A stretch of 64,000 nucleotides of DNA from Deefgea piscis (GCF_019665785.1 NZ_CP081149.1:3224001-3288000); one strand, 5' to 3'. Shown: positions 1-10,442, numbered from the stretch's first letter. Numbers and translations are program-made. The notes: a model not told the origin generated them from the sequence alone.

Positions 1-5
1 GATTA

Positions 6-54
6 GGGTATATCTCTCTACTATATGAAAACAATCAGCCAGCTAGCAATACCC
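6..54. repeat. 49-bp GGTAT/ATACC element, copy 1
   Basis: The ends are GGGTAT and ATACCC, 49 bp overall. The right part (AGCTAGCAATACC) is identical to that of the copy at 37753. The element contains the ATG of the following gene at 25 and encodes the first ten residues of its signal peptide, so the gene's 5' end lies inside the repeat. Confidence 0.8.
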
Positions 55-594
55 CTACTCATCATGACACTAGCTGGCATCGCTTCGGTGCAAGCGGCGG
101 ATGAGCAGCTCAACTCAGGCGCTTTTGGCGAGAGTACCCCCGATTTTTTGCAAGCGATGAATACCGAGCAAGCGTGGAAAACTTGGATCGTAACGCCGGT
201 GCTCACTCGCCATTTTAATCGGCAAGCGGTGATAGACGATAATCTCAATGAGCGCAATCCCGGCTTAGGGATTGAGCGCAGCAATGGGCGCTGGCATTGG
301 ATGCTCGGCGCTTACCGCAACTCAATTCGGCAAACATCGGTCTACGCTCAGCTCGGTTGGACGCCACTGCAGTGGCAATTTAGCGACGCGGGTAATCTAT
401 CATTGGGCGCTGCCGCTGGCTTATTAACCGGTTATCACAATACCGAAAAAGGCTATCCCATCGTCCCAGCTGGCGGCTTTTTGGCTTCACTGGAAACGCC
501 TTACCATTTTGGGGTGAACCTATTTGTTGTTCCCACGGTTAAAACGTTTCAAGTCGAAGGCTTTGTTGCGCTGCAGCTTAAAGCTTATTTTTAA
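25..594 (+). CDS. Putative outer-membrane beta-barrel protein
   Basis: This is a 189-residue protein that I cannot assign to a named family. Residues 1-24 look like a Sec signal peptide with a cleavage site after SVQA. The rest alternates polar and aromatic residues (WHWMLGAYRNS, VYAQLGW) and ends in a strand with a C-terminal Phe (ALQLKAYF), the usual BAM signature of outer-membrane barrels. The length would fit an 8-stranded barrel. No Shine-Dalgarno sequence is seen before the ATG, which lies inside a 49-bp repeat element. The next gene is convergent and begins its stop only 3 nt away. Barrel topology and location are inferred; function is unknown. Confidence 0.6.
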   Translation: MKTISQLAIPLLIMTLAGIASVQAADEQLNSGAFGESTPDFLQAMNTEQAWKTWIVTPVLTRHFNRQAVIDDNLNERNPGLGIERSNGRWHWMLGAYRNSIRQTSVYAQLGWTPLQWQFSDAGNLSLGAAAGLLTGYHNTEKGYPIVPAGGFLASLETPYHFGVNLFVVPTVKTFQVEGFVALQLKAYF

Positions 595-596
595 TC

Positions 597-2366
597 CTAA
601 ATCAGCGCCGGTTTCAGCGACACCACCCATTCACGCAAAGCTTGATCTAGCAATTCGGGCTTCAGTGGTTTTGCCAAAAAATCATCCATCCCAGCCTCAA
701 TACAGCGCAGACGATCTTCTGCCATCGCATTGGCCGTTAAAGCAATAATCGGCAACCGGGGCTGAGACACGGTTAATTCTTGCTGACGAATGCGCCGTGT
801 GGCTTCAAGCCCATCCATCTCGGGCATTTGCATATCCATCAACACCACATCCACCGCTTGGCGCGCCAAAATCTCCAGCACCCATTGACCGTTTTCAGCG
901 CTGATCACGGTATGGCCTTGTTTTTCTAATAAGCGCGTGGCCACCAAACGATTGGTTGGATTATCTTCGGCCAATAGCACCTGCAGTGGACGAATGGCTT
1001 CGAGCAGCGGTGGTTTCTCAATCACGACTTCACTAGCTGGCGCATAAGGCCATAGCAAATCAAACTGAAACGTTGTGCCACCTTTAGCATTGCCGCGGGC
1101 CACCAATTCGCCGCCCATGCCACGCACTAAACGCCGAGCAATGGTTAAGCCCAAACCCGTACCGCCATAAGCCCGCGTTGACGAGCCATCGGCTTGAACA
1201 AAGGCGTCAAAAATAAACGGCAGTTGCTCGGCGGGAATGCCAATGCCACTATCCATCACGGCAATTTCAATCCGGCAATGGCTCGCCTCGCTGTGGGTAC
1301 GCACTTGCAAAGTGACTTCACCTTGCTCGGTAAACTTCAGCGCATTACCCAATAAATTGACCAAAACCTGCCGCAAGCGCAGCGCATCGCCCAATAGCGT
1401 TAAATCGGCGTCGCCTTGATAATCCAATCGCCACCGTAAACCTTGGTTTTGAGCGCGCAGGCAAAACATCTGCTCAATCTCAGCGAGTACCTGCGGTACA
1501 TGCACGGTTTGCGCCACAATATCTAAACGATTGGCTTCAATTTTGGATAAATCCAGCACGTCATTGACCAGCGCCAGCAGCAAATCGGCCGACTGATTAA
1601 TGACATCAACTTTTTCTTGCTGCAACGGCGTTAACGGGGTTTGCGCCAATAAATGCGCCATACCAACAATACCATTCATCGGTGTGCGAATTTCATGGCT
1701 AACATTGGCGATAAATTCAGTCTTGGCACGATTAGCTTGCTCAGCTTGATTACGCGCTACCGCCAAATCTTCAGCTAACCGCGTTTGCGCTAATTCCAGC
1801 TCTAAACTTTCAACAATGGTATCGCGGTAATTGGCCGCGCTTTTAAGCAAAGTAATAAACAAAAACACAAACATAATCCCTAACGTCATATTCATCGACG
1901 TTGGATCAAATAGCGCATTGAGCCAAATCGGCAGCGTCATAAAAAACGCATAAATCCGCATGGCATTGAGCATGGGCGATAGGACGGGCATCGAGCCAAC
2001 AGTAAGGCCAGAAAAAATCAATGCCGTTAACACCGACAGCACAATCGGGCTAGATAGCATTAAATACGTGCCACCGATCGCCCATAGCACGCTGGTCATC
2101 GTCACGCCCTGCAAATGAAGCTTTTGCCAATATGTATCATCGCACTGCGCCGCATGCTGCCGATAGCGGCGAAACACCGATAATCGATACAGTGCAAACA
2201 CACAAACGCAGAGCCACCACAGCAGTAAAAAACCACGCGAATGCGTATCAAAATGCAAAGCGAGTAAAGCAGTCGCCGCAACCATGCCAGCAAACTGCCC
2301 ACTGATCGCTCCGCGATAACTTAAGGCAGTAATGCGTTGTAATACCACGGCATCTTTTAAATTCAT
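597..2366 (-). CDS. Hybrid sensor histidine kinase/response regulator
   Basis: This 589-residue inner-membrane hybrid kinase has an N-terminal block of about five or six hydrophobic helices (residues ~15-190) with no obvious periplasmic sensor domain. A short coiled coil follows, then HisKA with the phospho-accepting His224 (NVSHEIRTPMNG), then HATPase_c with N, G1 (DSGIGIP) and G2 (GGTGLGL) boxes. It ends in a receiver domain with Asp511 in LMDMQMPEMDG and a conserved Lys in AKPLKP. The architecture resembles RpfC/BarA-like kinases without an Hpt, so phosphotransfer would go to a separate Hpt protein not seen here. I chose the ATG at 2366, preceded by GGTGA, over a start nine codons upstream. 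The ligand is unknown. Confidence 0.9.
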   Translation of the reverse strand: MNLKDAVVLQRITALSYRGAISGQFAGMVAATALLALHFDTHSRGFLLLWWLCVCVFALYRLSVFRRYRQHAAQCDDTYWQKLHLQGVTMTSVLWAIGGTYLMLSSPIVLSVLTALIFSGLTVGSMPVLSPMLNAMRIYAFFMTLPIWLNALFDPTSMNMTLGIMFVFLFITLLKSAANYRDTIVESLELELAQTRLAEDLAVARNQAEQANRAKTEFIANVSHEIRTPMNGIVGMAHLLAQTPLTPLQQEKVDVINQSADLLLALVNDVLDLSKIEANRLDIVAQTVHVPQVLAEIEQMFCLRAQNQGLRWRLDYQGDADLTLLGDALRLRQVLVNLLGNALKFTEQGEVTLQVRTHSEASHCRIEIAVMDSGIGIPAEQLPFIFDAFVQADGSSTRAYGGTGLGLTIARRLVRGMGGELVARGNAKGGTTFQFDLLWPYAPASEVVIEKPPLLEAIRPLQVLLAEDNPTNRLVATRLLEKQGHTVISAENGQWVLEILARQAVDVVLMDMQMPEMDGLEATRRIRQQELTVSQPRLPIIALTANAMAEDRLRCIEAGMDDFLAKPLKPELLDQALREWVVSLKPALI

Positions 2367-2392
2367 GCTGATCACCACGCCAAGGTTTAACA

Positions 2393-2418
2393 ATAAAAAA
2401 GCGGCCTAAGGCCGCTTT
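2393..2418 (-). terminator. Rho-independent terminator after argS
   Basis: There is a 9-bp perfect stem (AAAGCGGCC / GGCCGCTTT) with a 3-nt loop, followed on the minus strand by a T-run. It lies about 85 nt downstream of the argS stop and just upstream of the histidine kinase start. Confidence 0.8.
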
Positions 2419-2501
2419 GAGGTATTTTCTCAAATTACACTAACAATTGTAAGTTTAATGCAATTTAAGTCGCAATTTGTTGCATTATCATGGCAATGCA
2501 A

Positions 2502-4566
<2,065 letters not shown>

Positions 4567-5445
4567 TTAGCGCAGGGCTTGCAAGGCGGCAATGCGATCT
4601 TCCATCGGCGGGTGCGAGCTAAACATCGCAGACCATCCGGCTTTATCGGCAATCCCCGATGAGGCCATCGTGCTTGGTAAAGCATTGGGCTCCATGCCAC
4701 CTAAGCGGCGCAAGGCATCGACCATTGGCGCTGATTCACCCAATAATTGGGCAGCACCCGCGTCAGCACGAAACTCGCGTTGGCGCGAGAAATACATCAC
4801 GATTACGCTGGCCAAAATACCAAATACGATATCGCACACCACCACGGTAATGTAATACCCCATGCCCGGACCAGATGATTCTTCGTTGTCGCGCTTTAAG
4901 AACGAGTCAACCAGATAGCCGACCACGCGCGCCAAGAAAAATACGAAGGTATTGACCACGCCTTGGATCAAGGTCAGCGTCACCATATCGCCGTTTTTCA
5001 CGTGCGCTACTTCGTGCGCCAATACCGCTTCGATTTCACGATGCGTCATGCTGTAGAGCAAGCCCGTTGACACGGCAACGAGCGAATTATTTTTACTCGG
5101 GCCGGTGGCAAAGGCATTCGGTTCGCCTTCATAAATCGCCACTTCAGGCATGGCGATCTGGGCGCGTTGCGCCAACTTGGCGACGGTATCAAACAGCCAT
5201 TGCTCGTCGGCATTACGCGGCTGGGCGATGACTTGGGCGCCGGTACTCCATTTGGCCATGGTTTTGGACATGGCTAGCGAAATAAACGCCCCACCAAAGC
5301 CCATTACCGCAGCAAACATCAGCAACATCGGCAAATTCAAGCCGTTGGCGCTCATAAAGCGATTTAAACCAAAAATATTTACAAAAATACCTAAGACCAC
5401 CATGATGGCAATATTGGTGCCAATCAGTAATAGCGTTCTTTTCAT
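4567..5445 (-). CDS. htpX: Membrane zinc metalloprotease HtpX
   Basis: M48B protease of the inner membrane that degrades misfolded membrane proteins together with FtsH. The 292 residues show two N-terminal hydrophobic helices, the zinc motif HEVAH with the nearby NGD, two further hydrophobic segments ([16 protein letters not shown] and [18 protein letters not shown]), and the third ligand region [10 protein letters not shown]. The length and order are those of E. coli HtpX. The start follows three bases after the stop of a 43-codon upstream ORF, and its AGGAGA ribosome-binding site lies in the last codons of that ORF, so translation is probably coupled. Confidence 0.97.
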   Translation of the reverse strand: MKRTLLLIGTNIAIMVVLGIFVNIFGLNRFMSANGLNLPMLLMFAAVMGFGGAFISLAMSKTMAKWSTGAQVIAQPRNADEQWLFDTVAKLAQRAQIAMPEVAIYEGEPNAFATGPSKNNSLVAVSTGLLYSMTHREIEAVLAHEVAHVKNGDMVTLTLIQGVVNTFVFFLARVVGYLVDSFLKRDNEESSGPGMGYYITVVVCDIVFGILASVIVMYFSRQREFRADAGAAQLLGESAPMVDALRRLGGMEPNALPSTMASSGIADKAGWSAMFSSHPPMEDRIAALQALR

Positions 5446-5448
5446 CCA

Positions 5449-5580
5449 TTATCTCCTGTGTTGTTTGGCGCTTAGACCAATCCGAATCGGAATTGGTTCC
5501 TTGCGCTTGGCGGTACGGGCAAAATAGTAAACCGTTACAGCTGCAATGAATACGGCCATCAACATTAAACTAAAACTCAT
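5449..5580 (-). CDS. 43-residue single-pass membrane protein coupled to htpX
   Basis: Small ORF of 43 codons. The start ATG at 5580 has a good ribosome-binding site (AAGGAAG about five bases upstream). The peptide begins MSFSLMLMAVFIAAVTVYYF, a single hydrophobic helix of about 20 residues. A positively charged tail follows (ARTAKRKEPIPIRIGLSAKQ), suggesting an N-out/C-in topology. It ends three bases before htpX, whose ribosome-binding site overlaps its last codons. I do not recognise a family. The RBS, the membrane helix and the tight coupling support a real gene, possibly a modulator of HtpX or a leader that controls its translation; both roles are inferred. Confidence 0.65.
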   Translation of the reverse strand: MSFSLMLMAVFIAAVTVYYFARTAKRKEPIPIRIGLSAKQHRR

Positions 5581-5664
5581 TGATCTTCCTTTATTGTGCA
5601 AGCCCACCTGCATTCAGGTGAATTTAATCTTTATCGTGGCGAAATAAATCAAGCCATTTTGCTA

Positions 5665-5690
5665 CGCGAGAAGTCAGCTCACTTCTCGCG
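5665..5690. other. 10-bp stem-loop between hpf and the htpX unit
   Basis: CGCGAGAAGT and ACTTCTCGCG form a perfect stem around a 6-nt loop. No T-run follows on either strand. It lies 19 nt downstream of the hpf-like stop and may be a 3' processing or termination structure. A smaller hairpin, CACCTG-CATT-CAGGTG, is at 5605-5620. Confidence 0.5.
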
Positions 5691-5708
5691 ACTCGCGTCT
5701 GGATTGCT

Positions 5709-6101
5709 TTAGGATGGCGTTGCCAGCATATGGTTGGCCTCTTCGGCATATTGCATTTCAGTCGCGAGTAATTTTCGACTCGCCACGCTGCGGGTTATTT
5801 TTTGTCGTTTGGCGTTTAAGCGCTGCAGGGTTTGTGCTGCACGATGAATGGCTTTATCGACCACCGCGCGTAAATCACTGCCGCGCTCGTGAACAATCAC
5901 CGATTCATGGCCTGGCAAGATGAGTTTCACTTGTACCGACTTATCATCGCCCCCTTTAGGGCCATTTTCATCGCTTAAGCGCACAGTAATTGCGCCAATC
6001 CGGCTTAAGGTTCGATCTAGTGCGAGGCGTAAACGATGCAAAATATAGCTGTGCATGGTGTCATCAATCGAAAGCTTGTGAGTCAAAATAAGTGGTCGCA
6101 T
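5709..6101 (-). CDS. HPF/RaiA-family ribosome-associated protein
   Basis: This 130-residue protein has the sigma-54-modulation/S30EA fold: an N-terminal beta strand, a helix with RLRLALDRTLSRIG, a central basic/acidic strand pair (ITVRLSDENGPKGGDDKSVQVKL) and the final helix AVVDKAIHRAAQTLQRL. The family binds the 30S decoding region and promotes 70S or 100S dimers during stationary phase. It lacks the long C-terminal dimerisation domain, so it is of the short type, but it carries about 30 extra residues after the fold. An AGGAG lies eight bases before the ATG. It is not next to rpoN, the usual position of hpf, so it may be a second paralogue. Confidence 0.8.
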   Translation of the reverse strand: MRPLILTHKLSIDDTMHSYILHRLRLALDRTLSRIGAITVRLSDENGPKGGDDKSVQVKLILPGHESVIVHERGSDLRAVVDKAIHRAAQTLQRLNAKRQKITRSVASRKLLATEMQYAEEANHMLATPS

Positions 6102-6384
6102 TGCTCGATCTCCTGCTGGTTAGTCCAAACTTAATATCTACCCCATCGGACCGCCTGATCACGCGACAGCCATGTAAATCACTTCACGATGATACTGTGC
6201 GCTAGCTGCTGTGAATGAGGTAGTGCATTCACCTTAACGTATATTTTCTATCGACAAAATCAGAGCATAACTGATTAACCCTCAACTTTTCTCGATACAA
6301 TTACCCGTAAAATAAATCGAACTAAGTCGCAAATCCCCACTCAAAGACCACCTGAATCAGTGACTTTCAGCTATTGATTGAATC

Positions 6385-6663
6385 CTACTGCCGCCATAAC
6401 AACGTTTTACAGCGTGCGCAGCCAATACGATGACGACGACCAGTCGATTGCCACCGATCTAAATCAATTTGCTCGGTGCCACCACACTGAAAGCAGCCAA
6501 TACGCTCGCCATTGACCCACTCTGAATAACAGCGCCGATAACTATTTTTATCTAATAGGTAATGCACCTTGTTTCGTAACCACGGCAAGTGAGCACCCAA
6601 TGAATACAAGAACCCCAAAAAATAGATCAAAACCAGGCTAATCAAAAATAACAAAATACGCAT
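6385..6663 (-). CDS. Membrane-anchored zinc-ribbon protein B
   Basis: This 92-residue protein has one N-terminal transmembrane helix (MRILLFLISLVLIYFLGFLY) and a C-terminal zinc-ribbon-like module with two CxxC pairs (CFQC and CARC) about 25 residues apart. It ends in TLLWRQ. It is a paralogue of the gene just upstream: both are 92 residues long and share the pattern GE-x3-C-x2-CG-x-TE-x-(I/L)-DL-x14-CxxCK-x2-LWR. Its ATG overlaps the upstream stop by one base (TGATG), so the pair is translationally coupled. I know no family name. Zinc binding is inferred from the cysteines. The ribbon should face the cytoplasm or periplasm depending on topology, which the charges do not settle. Confidence 0.75.
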   Translation of the reverse strand: MRILLFLISLVLIYFLGFLYSLGAHLPWLRNKVHYLLDKNSYRRCYSEWVNGERIGCFQCGGTEQIDLDRWQSTGRRHRIGCARCKTLLWRQ

Positions 6664-6941
6664 CAATCTGATTCCCGCCATAAGCGATTTTTACATTGCC
6701 GGCACATCATCTGCCGCCGCCAATCGGTGTATTGCAATAAGCCCAAATCCAAATGCTCAGTCGAGCCGCAATGGCAACAAAGTGTTTGTTCGCCGCGCAC
6801 GCATTGCGGATGCTGTTGCCGATATTGCGCCAATGTTGGCAAGCGCTCCCAATCGGTTTGCGCTGCTGGGTTGTAGATCACGTAATACCAAAACAAGGTC
6901 GCCAGCAAGACAACGGTCACGATGCCCAATCCAGTCAACAT
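6663..6941 (-). CDS. Membrane-anchored zinc-ribbon protein A
   Basis: First gene of a tandem pair, 92 residues from the ATG at 6941 (GAGAG upstream). One hydrophobic helix (TGLGIVTVVLLATLFWYYVIY) is followed by a linker and two CxxC motifs (CCHC and CRQC), ending NRLWRESD. A longer reading starting near the nhaR start would add 41 basic residues and is unlikely. It shares layout and spacing with the following gene. The pair is divergent from an NhaR-type regulator, about 105 nt away, which could control it; that link is inference only. Confidence 0.75.
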   Translation of the reverse strand: MLTGLGIVTVVLLATLFWYYVIYNPAAQTDWERLPTLAQYRQQHPQCVRGEQTLCCHCGSTEHLDLGLLQYTDWRRQMMCRQCKNRLWRESD

Positions 6942-7047
6942 GGCTTTCTCTCGTATCGATTTATGATGCTGTAATTTTAAACTGACTTTACAGAATCCAA
7001 CATCAGGCTTACATTGCGGCATCATCAGTTTTTTCCGACACTCGCGT

Positions 7048-7929
7048 ATGCATGATTTAATCAATTACCGGCATTTGTATTATTTTTGGGTGGTGAGCCA
7101 AGAAGGCAGTATCAGTGCCGCTGCGCGTAAACTTGAGATGACGCCGCAAACCATTAGCAGCCAATTGGCGCGCCTTGAAGCGCAAATGGGTAAATCGCTA
7201 TTTACCCAAGTCGGTCGGCAATTGGAATTAACTGAGGCAGGACGTAGTGCGCTGCCGTTTGCTGATCAGATTTTTATGCTCGGCGAGCAAATGCAGCAAA
7301 CCTTGGCCAGCGACAGCACGCCCCGGCAGCGCTTTAATATTGGGGTGGCCGATGCGCTACCCAAAACCGTTGCCCAGCAACTCTTGGCCAAGACGCACAA
7401 TGACCATACGCGGCTGTGCTGTACTGAAGGCTCGCCCGATGAGCTGATGGCCAAGCTGGCGCTGCACCAGCTGGATGTCGTGCTAGCAGATCGCCCTGCA
7501 GCGCACGGCGCACTTCGCCTCGAAAGCCAACGACTGGCGCAATGCCCAGTGATGATTTTAGCCAGCCCAGCGCTTGCAGCACGTTATGGAGAAGATTTCC
7601 CAGCCTGCCTCAATGGTGCGCCGATGCTGCTACCGACTCGCGATAGCACGCTGAGAATTCAATTGGATATCTGGTTTTCGGCACAGCAAATCGTGCCCGA
7701 TATTGTCGGAGAATTTGCCGATAGCGCTTTGATGCAAGCGTTTGGTATTGCAGGTATTGGCCTCTACCCTTCGCCTATTATTATGCCTGAGGCAATACCT
7801 AGCGAGCAGTTGCAAAGCCTAGGGCATCTTGATGGACAGTATGCCGATTACTACGCGATCTACGCGCCCAAAAAAATCAATCACCCGGCCTTAGATCAAC
7901 TGCTGCATCAGTGCGCCCAAGAACTGTAA
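7048..7929 (+). CDS. nhaR: NhaR-type LysR transcriptional activator
   Basis: This 293-residue LysR-family regulator has an N-terminal winged HTH (INYRHLYYFWVVSQEGSISAAAR, then MTPQTISSQL) and a substrate-binding effector domain. The NYxHLYYFW start, the GVADALPK segment and the late GEFADSALMQAFG segment match NhaR, which activates Na+/H+ antiporter genes in response to sodium. No nhaA is visible in the window, so the target is unknown. It is divergent from the zinc-ribbon pair. The coding sequence contains a full 49-bp GGTAT/ATACC element near codons 236-251. Confidence 0.88.
   Translation: MHDLINYRHLYYFWVVSQEGSISAAARKLEMTPQTISSQLARLEAQMGKSLFTQVGRQLELTEAGRSALPFADQIFMLGEQMQQTLASDSTPRQRFNIGVADALPKTVAQQLLAKTHNDHTRLCCTEGSPDELMAKLALHQLDVVLADRPAAHGALRLESQRLAQCPVMILASPALAARYGEDFPACLNGAPMLLPTRDSTLRIQLDIWFSAQQIVPDIVGEFADSALMQAFGIAGIGLYPSPIIMPEAIPSEQLQSLGHLDGQYADYYAIYAPKKINHPALDQLLHQCAQEL
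7752..7800. repeat. 49-bp GGTAT/ATACC element inside nhaR
   Basis: AGGTATTG at one end and CAATACCT at the other form an 8-bp inverted repeat exactly 49 bp overall. Unlike most copies this one lies in coding sequence and preserves an ordinary NhaR-like protein segment. It could be a real site or a chance match. Confidence 0.5.
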
Positions 7930-7968
7930 CGCGCCAATGATCTAACGGCGTTGCAGCTCCAGCTAACG

Positions 7969-8000
7969 ATCGCGACGCAACACAATCGCGACGCAACAGC
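7969..8000. repeat. Two-copy 16-bp tandem repeat
   Basis: ATCGCGACGCAACA occurs twice head to tail (7969 and 7985) just after nhaR. A hairpin, CTCGGCGT-ATTC-ACGCCGAG, follows near 8040-8059 without a T-run and may end transcription of either convergent gene. Confidence 0.55.
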
Positions 8001-8075
8001 CAGCCACGTCGCGCCCAGCAGATATCACTGATTGCCAGCCTCGGCGTATTCACGCCGAGTACTTATCGATGCGGT

Positions 8076-8456
8076 TTATTTTTTCTTGATTTTACTGCGA
8101 GCGGGTTTGGCTTTAGCGCTGGCCTTTTTGGCTTTAGATGGTGTGGCTTTACGCTGACTGGTTTTACTACTTTTAAGCGCAGATTTTTTGCTCGATTTGA
8201 CTTGAACTGATTTGGCAGAGGAACGTGTTGATTTTTTCACCGCTTTACTGCGACTGGATGGCTTTTTGCTATAGCGAGCTGGGCTCGCTGTTTGCTGGCT
8301 AACCTTGGCTGGCGTCGCGACTTCTTTTTTGACCGGCGCTTTACGCACAATCGGCACTGCAGCAGCAGGATCATCAAATGGCAAAGGGGCATCTTCAGCC
8401 CATACCACTGTCGCCATTACCATTGAAACCATGGCCGCTAATAATTTTCGCAACAC
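8076..8456 (-). CDS. Lys/Ser/Ala-rich exported protein
   Basis: This 126-residue protein has an N-terminal signal peptide (cleavage likely after VVWA), a short acidic/proline stretch (DAPLPFDDPAAA), and then about 90 low-complexity residues of K, S, A, T and R that end in KIKKK. The start is GTG at 8456, with AAGGA about five bases upstream. The tail resembles histone-H1-like or ribosome-binding basic tails, but the signal peptide would put it in the periplasm or outside the cell, where it could bind nucleic acid, LPS or murein. I do not recognise a family; function unknown. Confidence 0.65.
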   Translation of the reverse strand: MLRKLLAAMVSMVMATVVWAEDAPLPFDDPAAAVPIVRKAPVKKEVATPAKVSQQTASPARYSKKPSSRSKAVKKSTRSSAKSVQVKSSKKSALKSSKTSQRKATPSKAKKASAKAKPARSKIKKK

Positions 8457-8608
8457 GTCATTCCTTTGTATTCAATCTCAACTACTGCGCCCATGCGCTG
8501 CAAAGCATTATATAACGAGCAATCATAAAACTTCGCAGTACTTTCCTACAAAACCATCCCCTTTGCGCGATAAAAAATCACAGCATGCCGTCAGCAAAAG
8601 TAATTATT

Positions 8609-9481
8609 TTAGCTCTCCACGCAGGACTGACGAAATTGCACTAAAAACACCCCAAATAAAATCAATCCACCACCCAGGTAATGATAAACATGCAAGGTTT
8701 CGCCCAAGACCAGTACCGCAATCAAGGCAGTCAATAAGGGCAGTAGATTCATAAAAATCGCCGTTTTTTCGCTGCCCATTCGCCCAATACCCTGCATCCA
8801 GCAATACGCCGCCACAATCGACGAGGCAATCCCTGCAAATAACACCATGCTGATCGCCGCCGGCGCAATCGCCAAGCTCTGCGCGCTCAGCGCCACTGGA
8901 ATCAAAAACAGCACGCCAAATCCAATCTGCAAATATAAATTCAACCACGGCGAAAACGGCAAAGCCCAGCGCTTTAATAAAATGCCATATAGCGCATACG
9001 CCAGCGCACCGATCAACATCAAGCCATCACCATGGTTAATCCCTCCGGCCAATAAACGACTGGGCTGGCCTTGGCCGAGTAGATATAAAACACCAAGCAA
9101 GGAGAAACCCACGCCAATCATCGCCCTGCCATTGGGCCTAAAGCGAAAAAACGCCCAGTTGAGCAACAAACCCAATAAGGGGATCAAAGCACAAATCACG
9201 CCCATATTGGTCGCGGTGGTACTGTGTGCCGCAAAATACGCCAAGCATTGATACAACACCATGCCGAGCAAAGCTAATACCGCAAACTTGGGCCAATAGG
9301 GCCCGATCGCCAGCCGTTGCCGCCAAAGTTTGGGCGCCATGATCGGCGTTAAAATCAGCCCAGCGATTAACCAGCGATAAAACGAAATCGCCGCCGGATC
9401 AATCACGCCTGCTGCAGCTTTAGAGACCACGGTATTACCCGCCCAAATCGCCACCGCCACCAATGGAAAAAACCAGTTCAT
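8609..9481 (-). CDS. EamA/DMT-family transporter
   Basis: This 290-residue protein has ten predicted transmembrane helices in two EamA repeats, the layout of drug/metabolite exporters of the RhaT/YdcZ type. It begins MNWFFPLVAVAIWAGNTVVSK with the typical W-G-xN motif of helix 1, and the second half restarts near GDGLMLIGALAYALYGILLK. The ATG at 9481 has a strong GAGGTGAGG just upstream, preferred over a start ten codons further. It is divergently transcribed from an AraC regulator about 140 nt away, which probably controls it. The substrate is unknown. Confidence 0.88.
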   Translation of the reverse strand: MNWFFPLVAVAIWAGNTVVSKAAAGVIDPAAISFYRWLIAGLILTPIMAPKLWRQRLAIGPYWPKFAVLALLGMVLYQCLAYFAAHSTTATNMGVICALIPLLGLLLNWAFFRFRPNGRAMIGVGFSLLGVLYLLGQGQPSRLLAGGINHGDGLMLIGALAYALYGILLKRWALPFSPWLNLYLQIGFGVLFLIPVALSAQSLAIAPAAISMVLFAGIASSIVAAYCWMQGIGRMGSEKTAIFMNLLPLLTALIAVLVLGETLHVYHYLGGGLILFGVFLVQFRQSCVES

Positions 9482-9617
9482 CCTCACCTCATGCAAACCA
9501 CAATACGCCACAGCAGCGCCGATTCACCCGTGTGGTATTGAGCACGCAGTGTAATCCCGTCCGATTCAATGGCTATAATGCAAACCCGACAAACGTATCG
9601 TGTATTTCGGACCATTT

Positions 9618-10442
9618 ATGCCGCCAGATCCACCGCCTTCGCCGCCGTATAACCCTAGCGATCTAGCACTTGAAGCTCCCAAACTATTGCAGCTGCGCCA
9701 CGAAGCCGTCGATGCCCACACTGGCTACGCACTGCATCGCCATCCTTGGGGACAAATTAATCGCATCAATTTGGGACTGATCGAAATCACGCTGGGCTTG
9801 CCACCCAACGAGCAGCATTTAATCGCTCCGGCGGATTTTTTAGTCTGGGTGCCGGCCCAAATGCCGCATACCGCCTATATACGCCAAGCGCTTAGTTATA
9901 CCTCAGCGTATCTTGGCGATGAATGGGCGCAGCATCTACCAAAAACCGCCTGCTTAATTAGACAAACCCCGCTAATTCGGGCGCTATTTGATGACTATGC
10001 CGCACGCCAAGTGAGCAGTACCACCGCGGCCAACGAGCAAGCACAAGCCACCTTGTTGCTCGAACGACTGATCAGTGCCGATCAACACACCAGCTATTTA
10101 CCGGAAACCACGCACAGACAACTGCGCCCGATTCTCGATGCTTTACTCGCCCAGCCCGGCGACACCACCACGCTAGCGCAGTGGGCGCAACACGTGCATA
10201 GCACCGAGCGCACGCTGGCTCGGCAATTTCAACGCGAGCTTGGGCTGAGCTTTATTCAGTGGCGTAATCGCCTACGGCTGTTACGCGCCCAAGCAGCGCT
10301 CAAAGAACACCACGCGATTCAAGATATTGCGTGGCAATTAGGCTACAGCCATCCTTCGGCTTTTATTGCGATGTTTCGCCAACACACTGGCCTATCGCCA
10401 GAACGCTACCGGCGCCAATGGCGCAATCATCAAAACGATTAA
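9618..10442 (+). CDS. AraC-family transcriptional regulator
   Basis: About 274 residues with an N-terminal cupin-like ligand domain (HRHPWGQINRI, then HLIAPADFLVWVPAQMPH) and a C-terminal double HTH of the AraC type (STERTLARQFQRELGLSF and IQDIAWQLGYSHPSAFIAMFRQHTGLSPERYRR). The HxHxWGQ and PxxMPH pattern is that of regulators that control adjacent DMT exporters. The ATG at 9618 is chosen, with GGA about seven bases before; a GTG at 9600 is an alternative. The proline-rich N-terminus (MPPDPPPSPPY) is unusual. Confidence 0.88.
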   Translation: MPPDPPPSPPYNPSDLALEAPKLLQLRHEAVDAHTGYALHRHPWGQINRINLGLIEITLGLPPNEQHLIAPADFLVWVPAQMPHTAYIRQALSYTSAYLGDEWAQHLPKTACLIRQTPLIRALFDDYAARQVSSTTAANEQAQATLLLERLISADQHTSYLPETTHRQLRPILDALLAQPGDTTTLAQWAQHVHSTERTLARQFQRELGLSFIQWRNRLRLLRAQAALKEHHAIQDIAWQLGYSHPSAFIAMFRQHTGLSPERYRRQWRNHQND

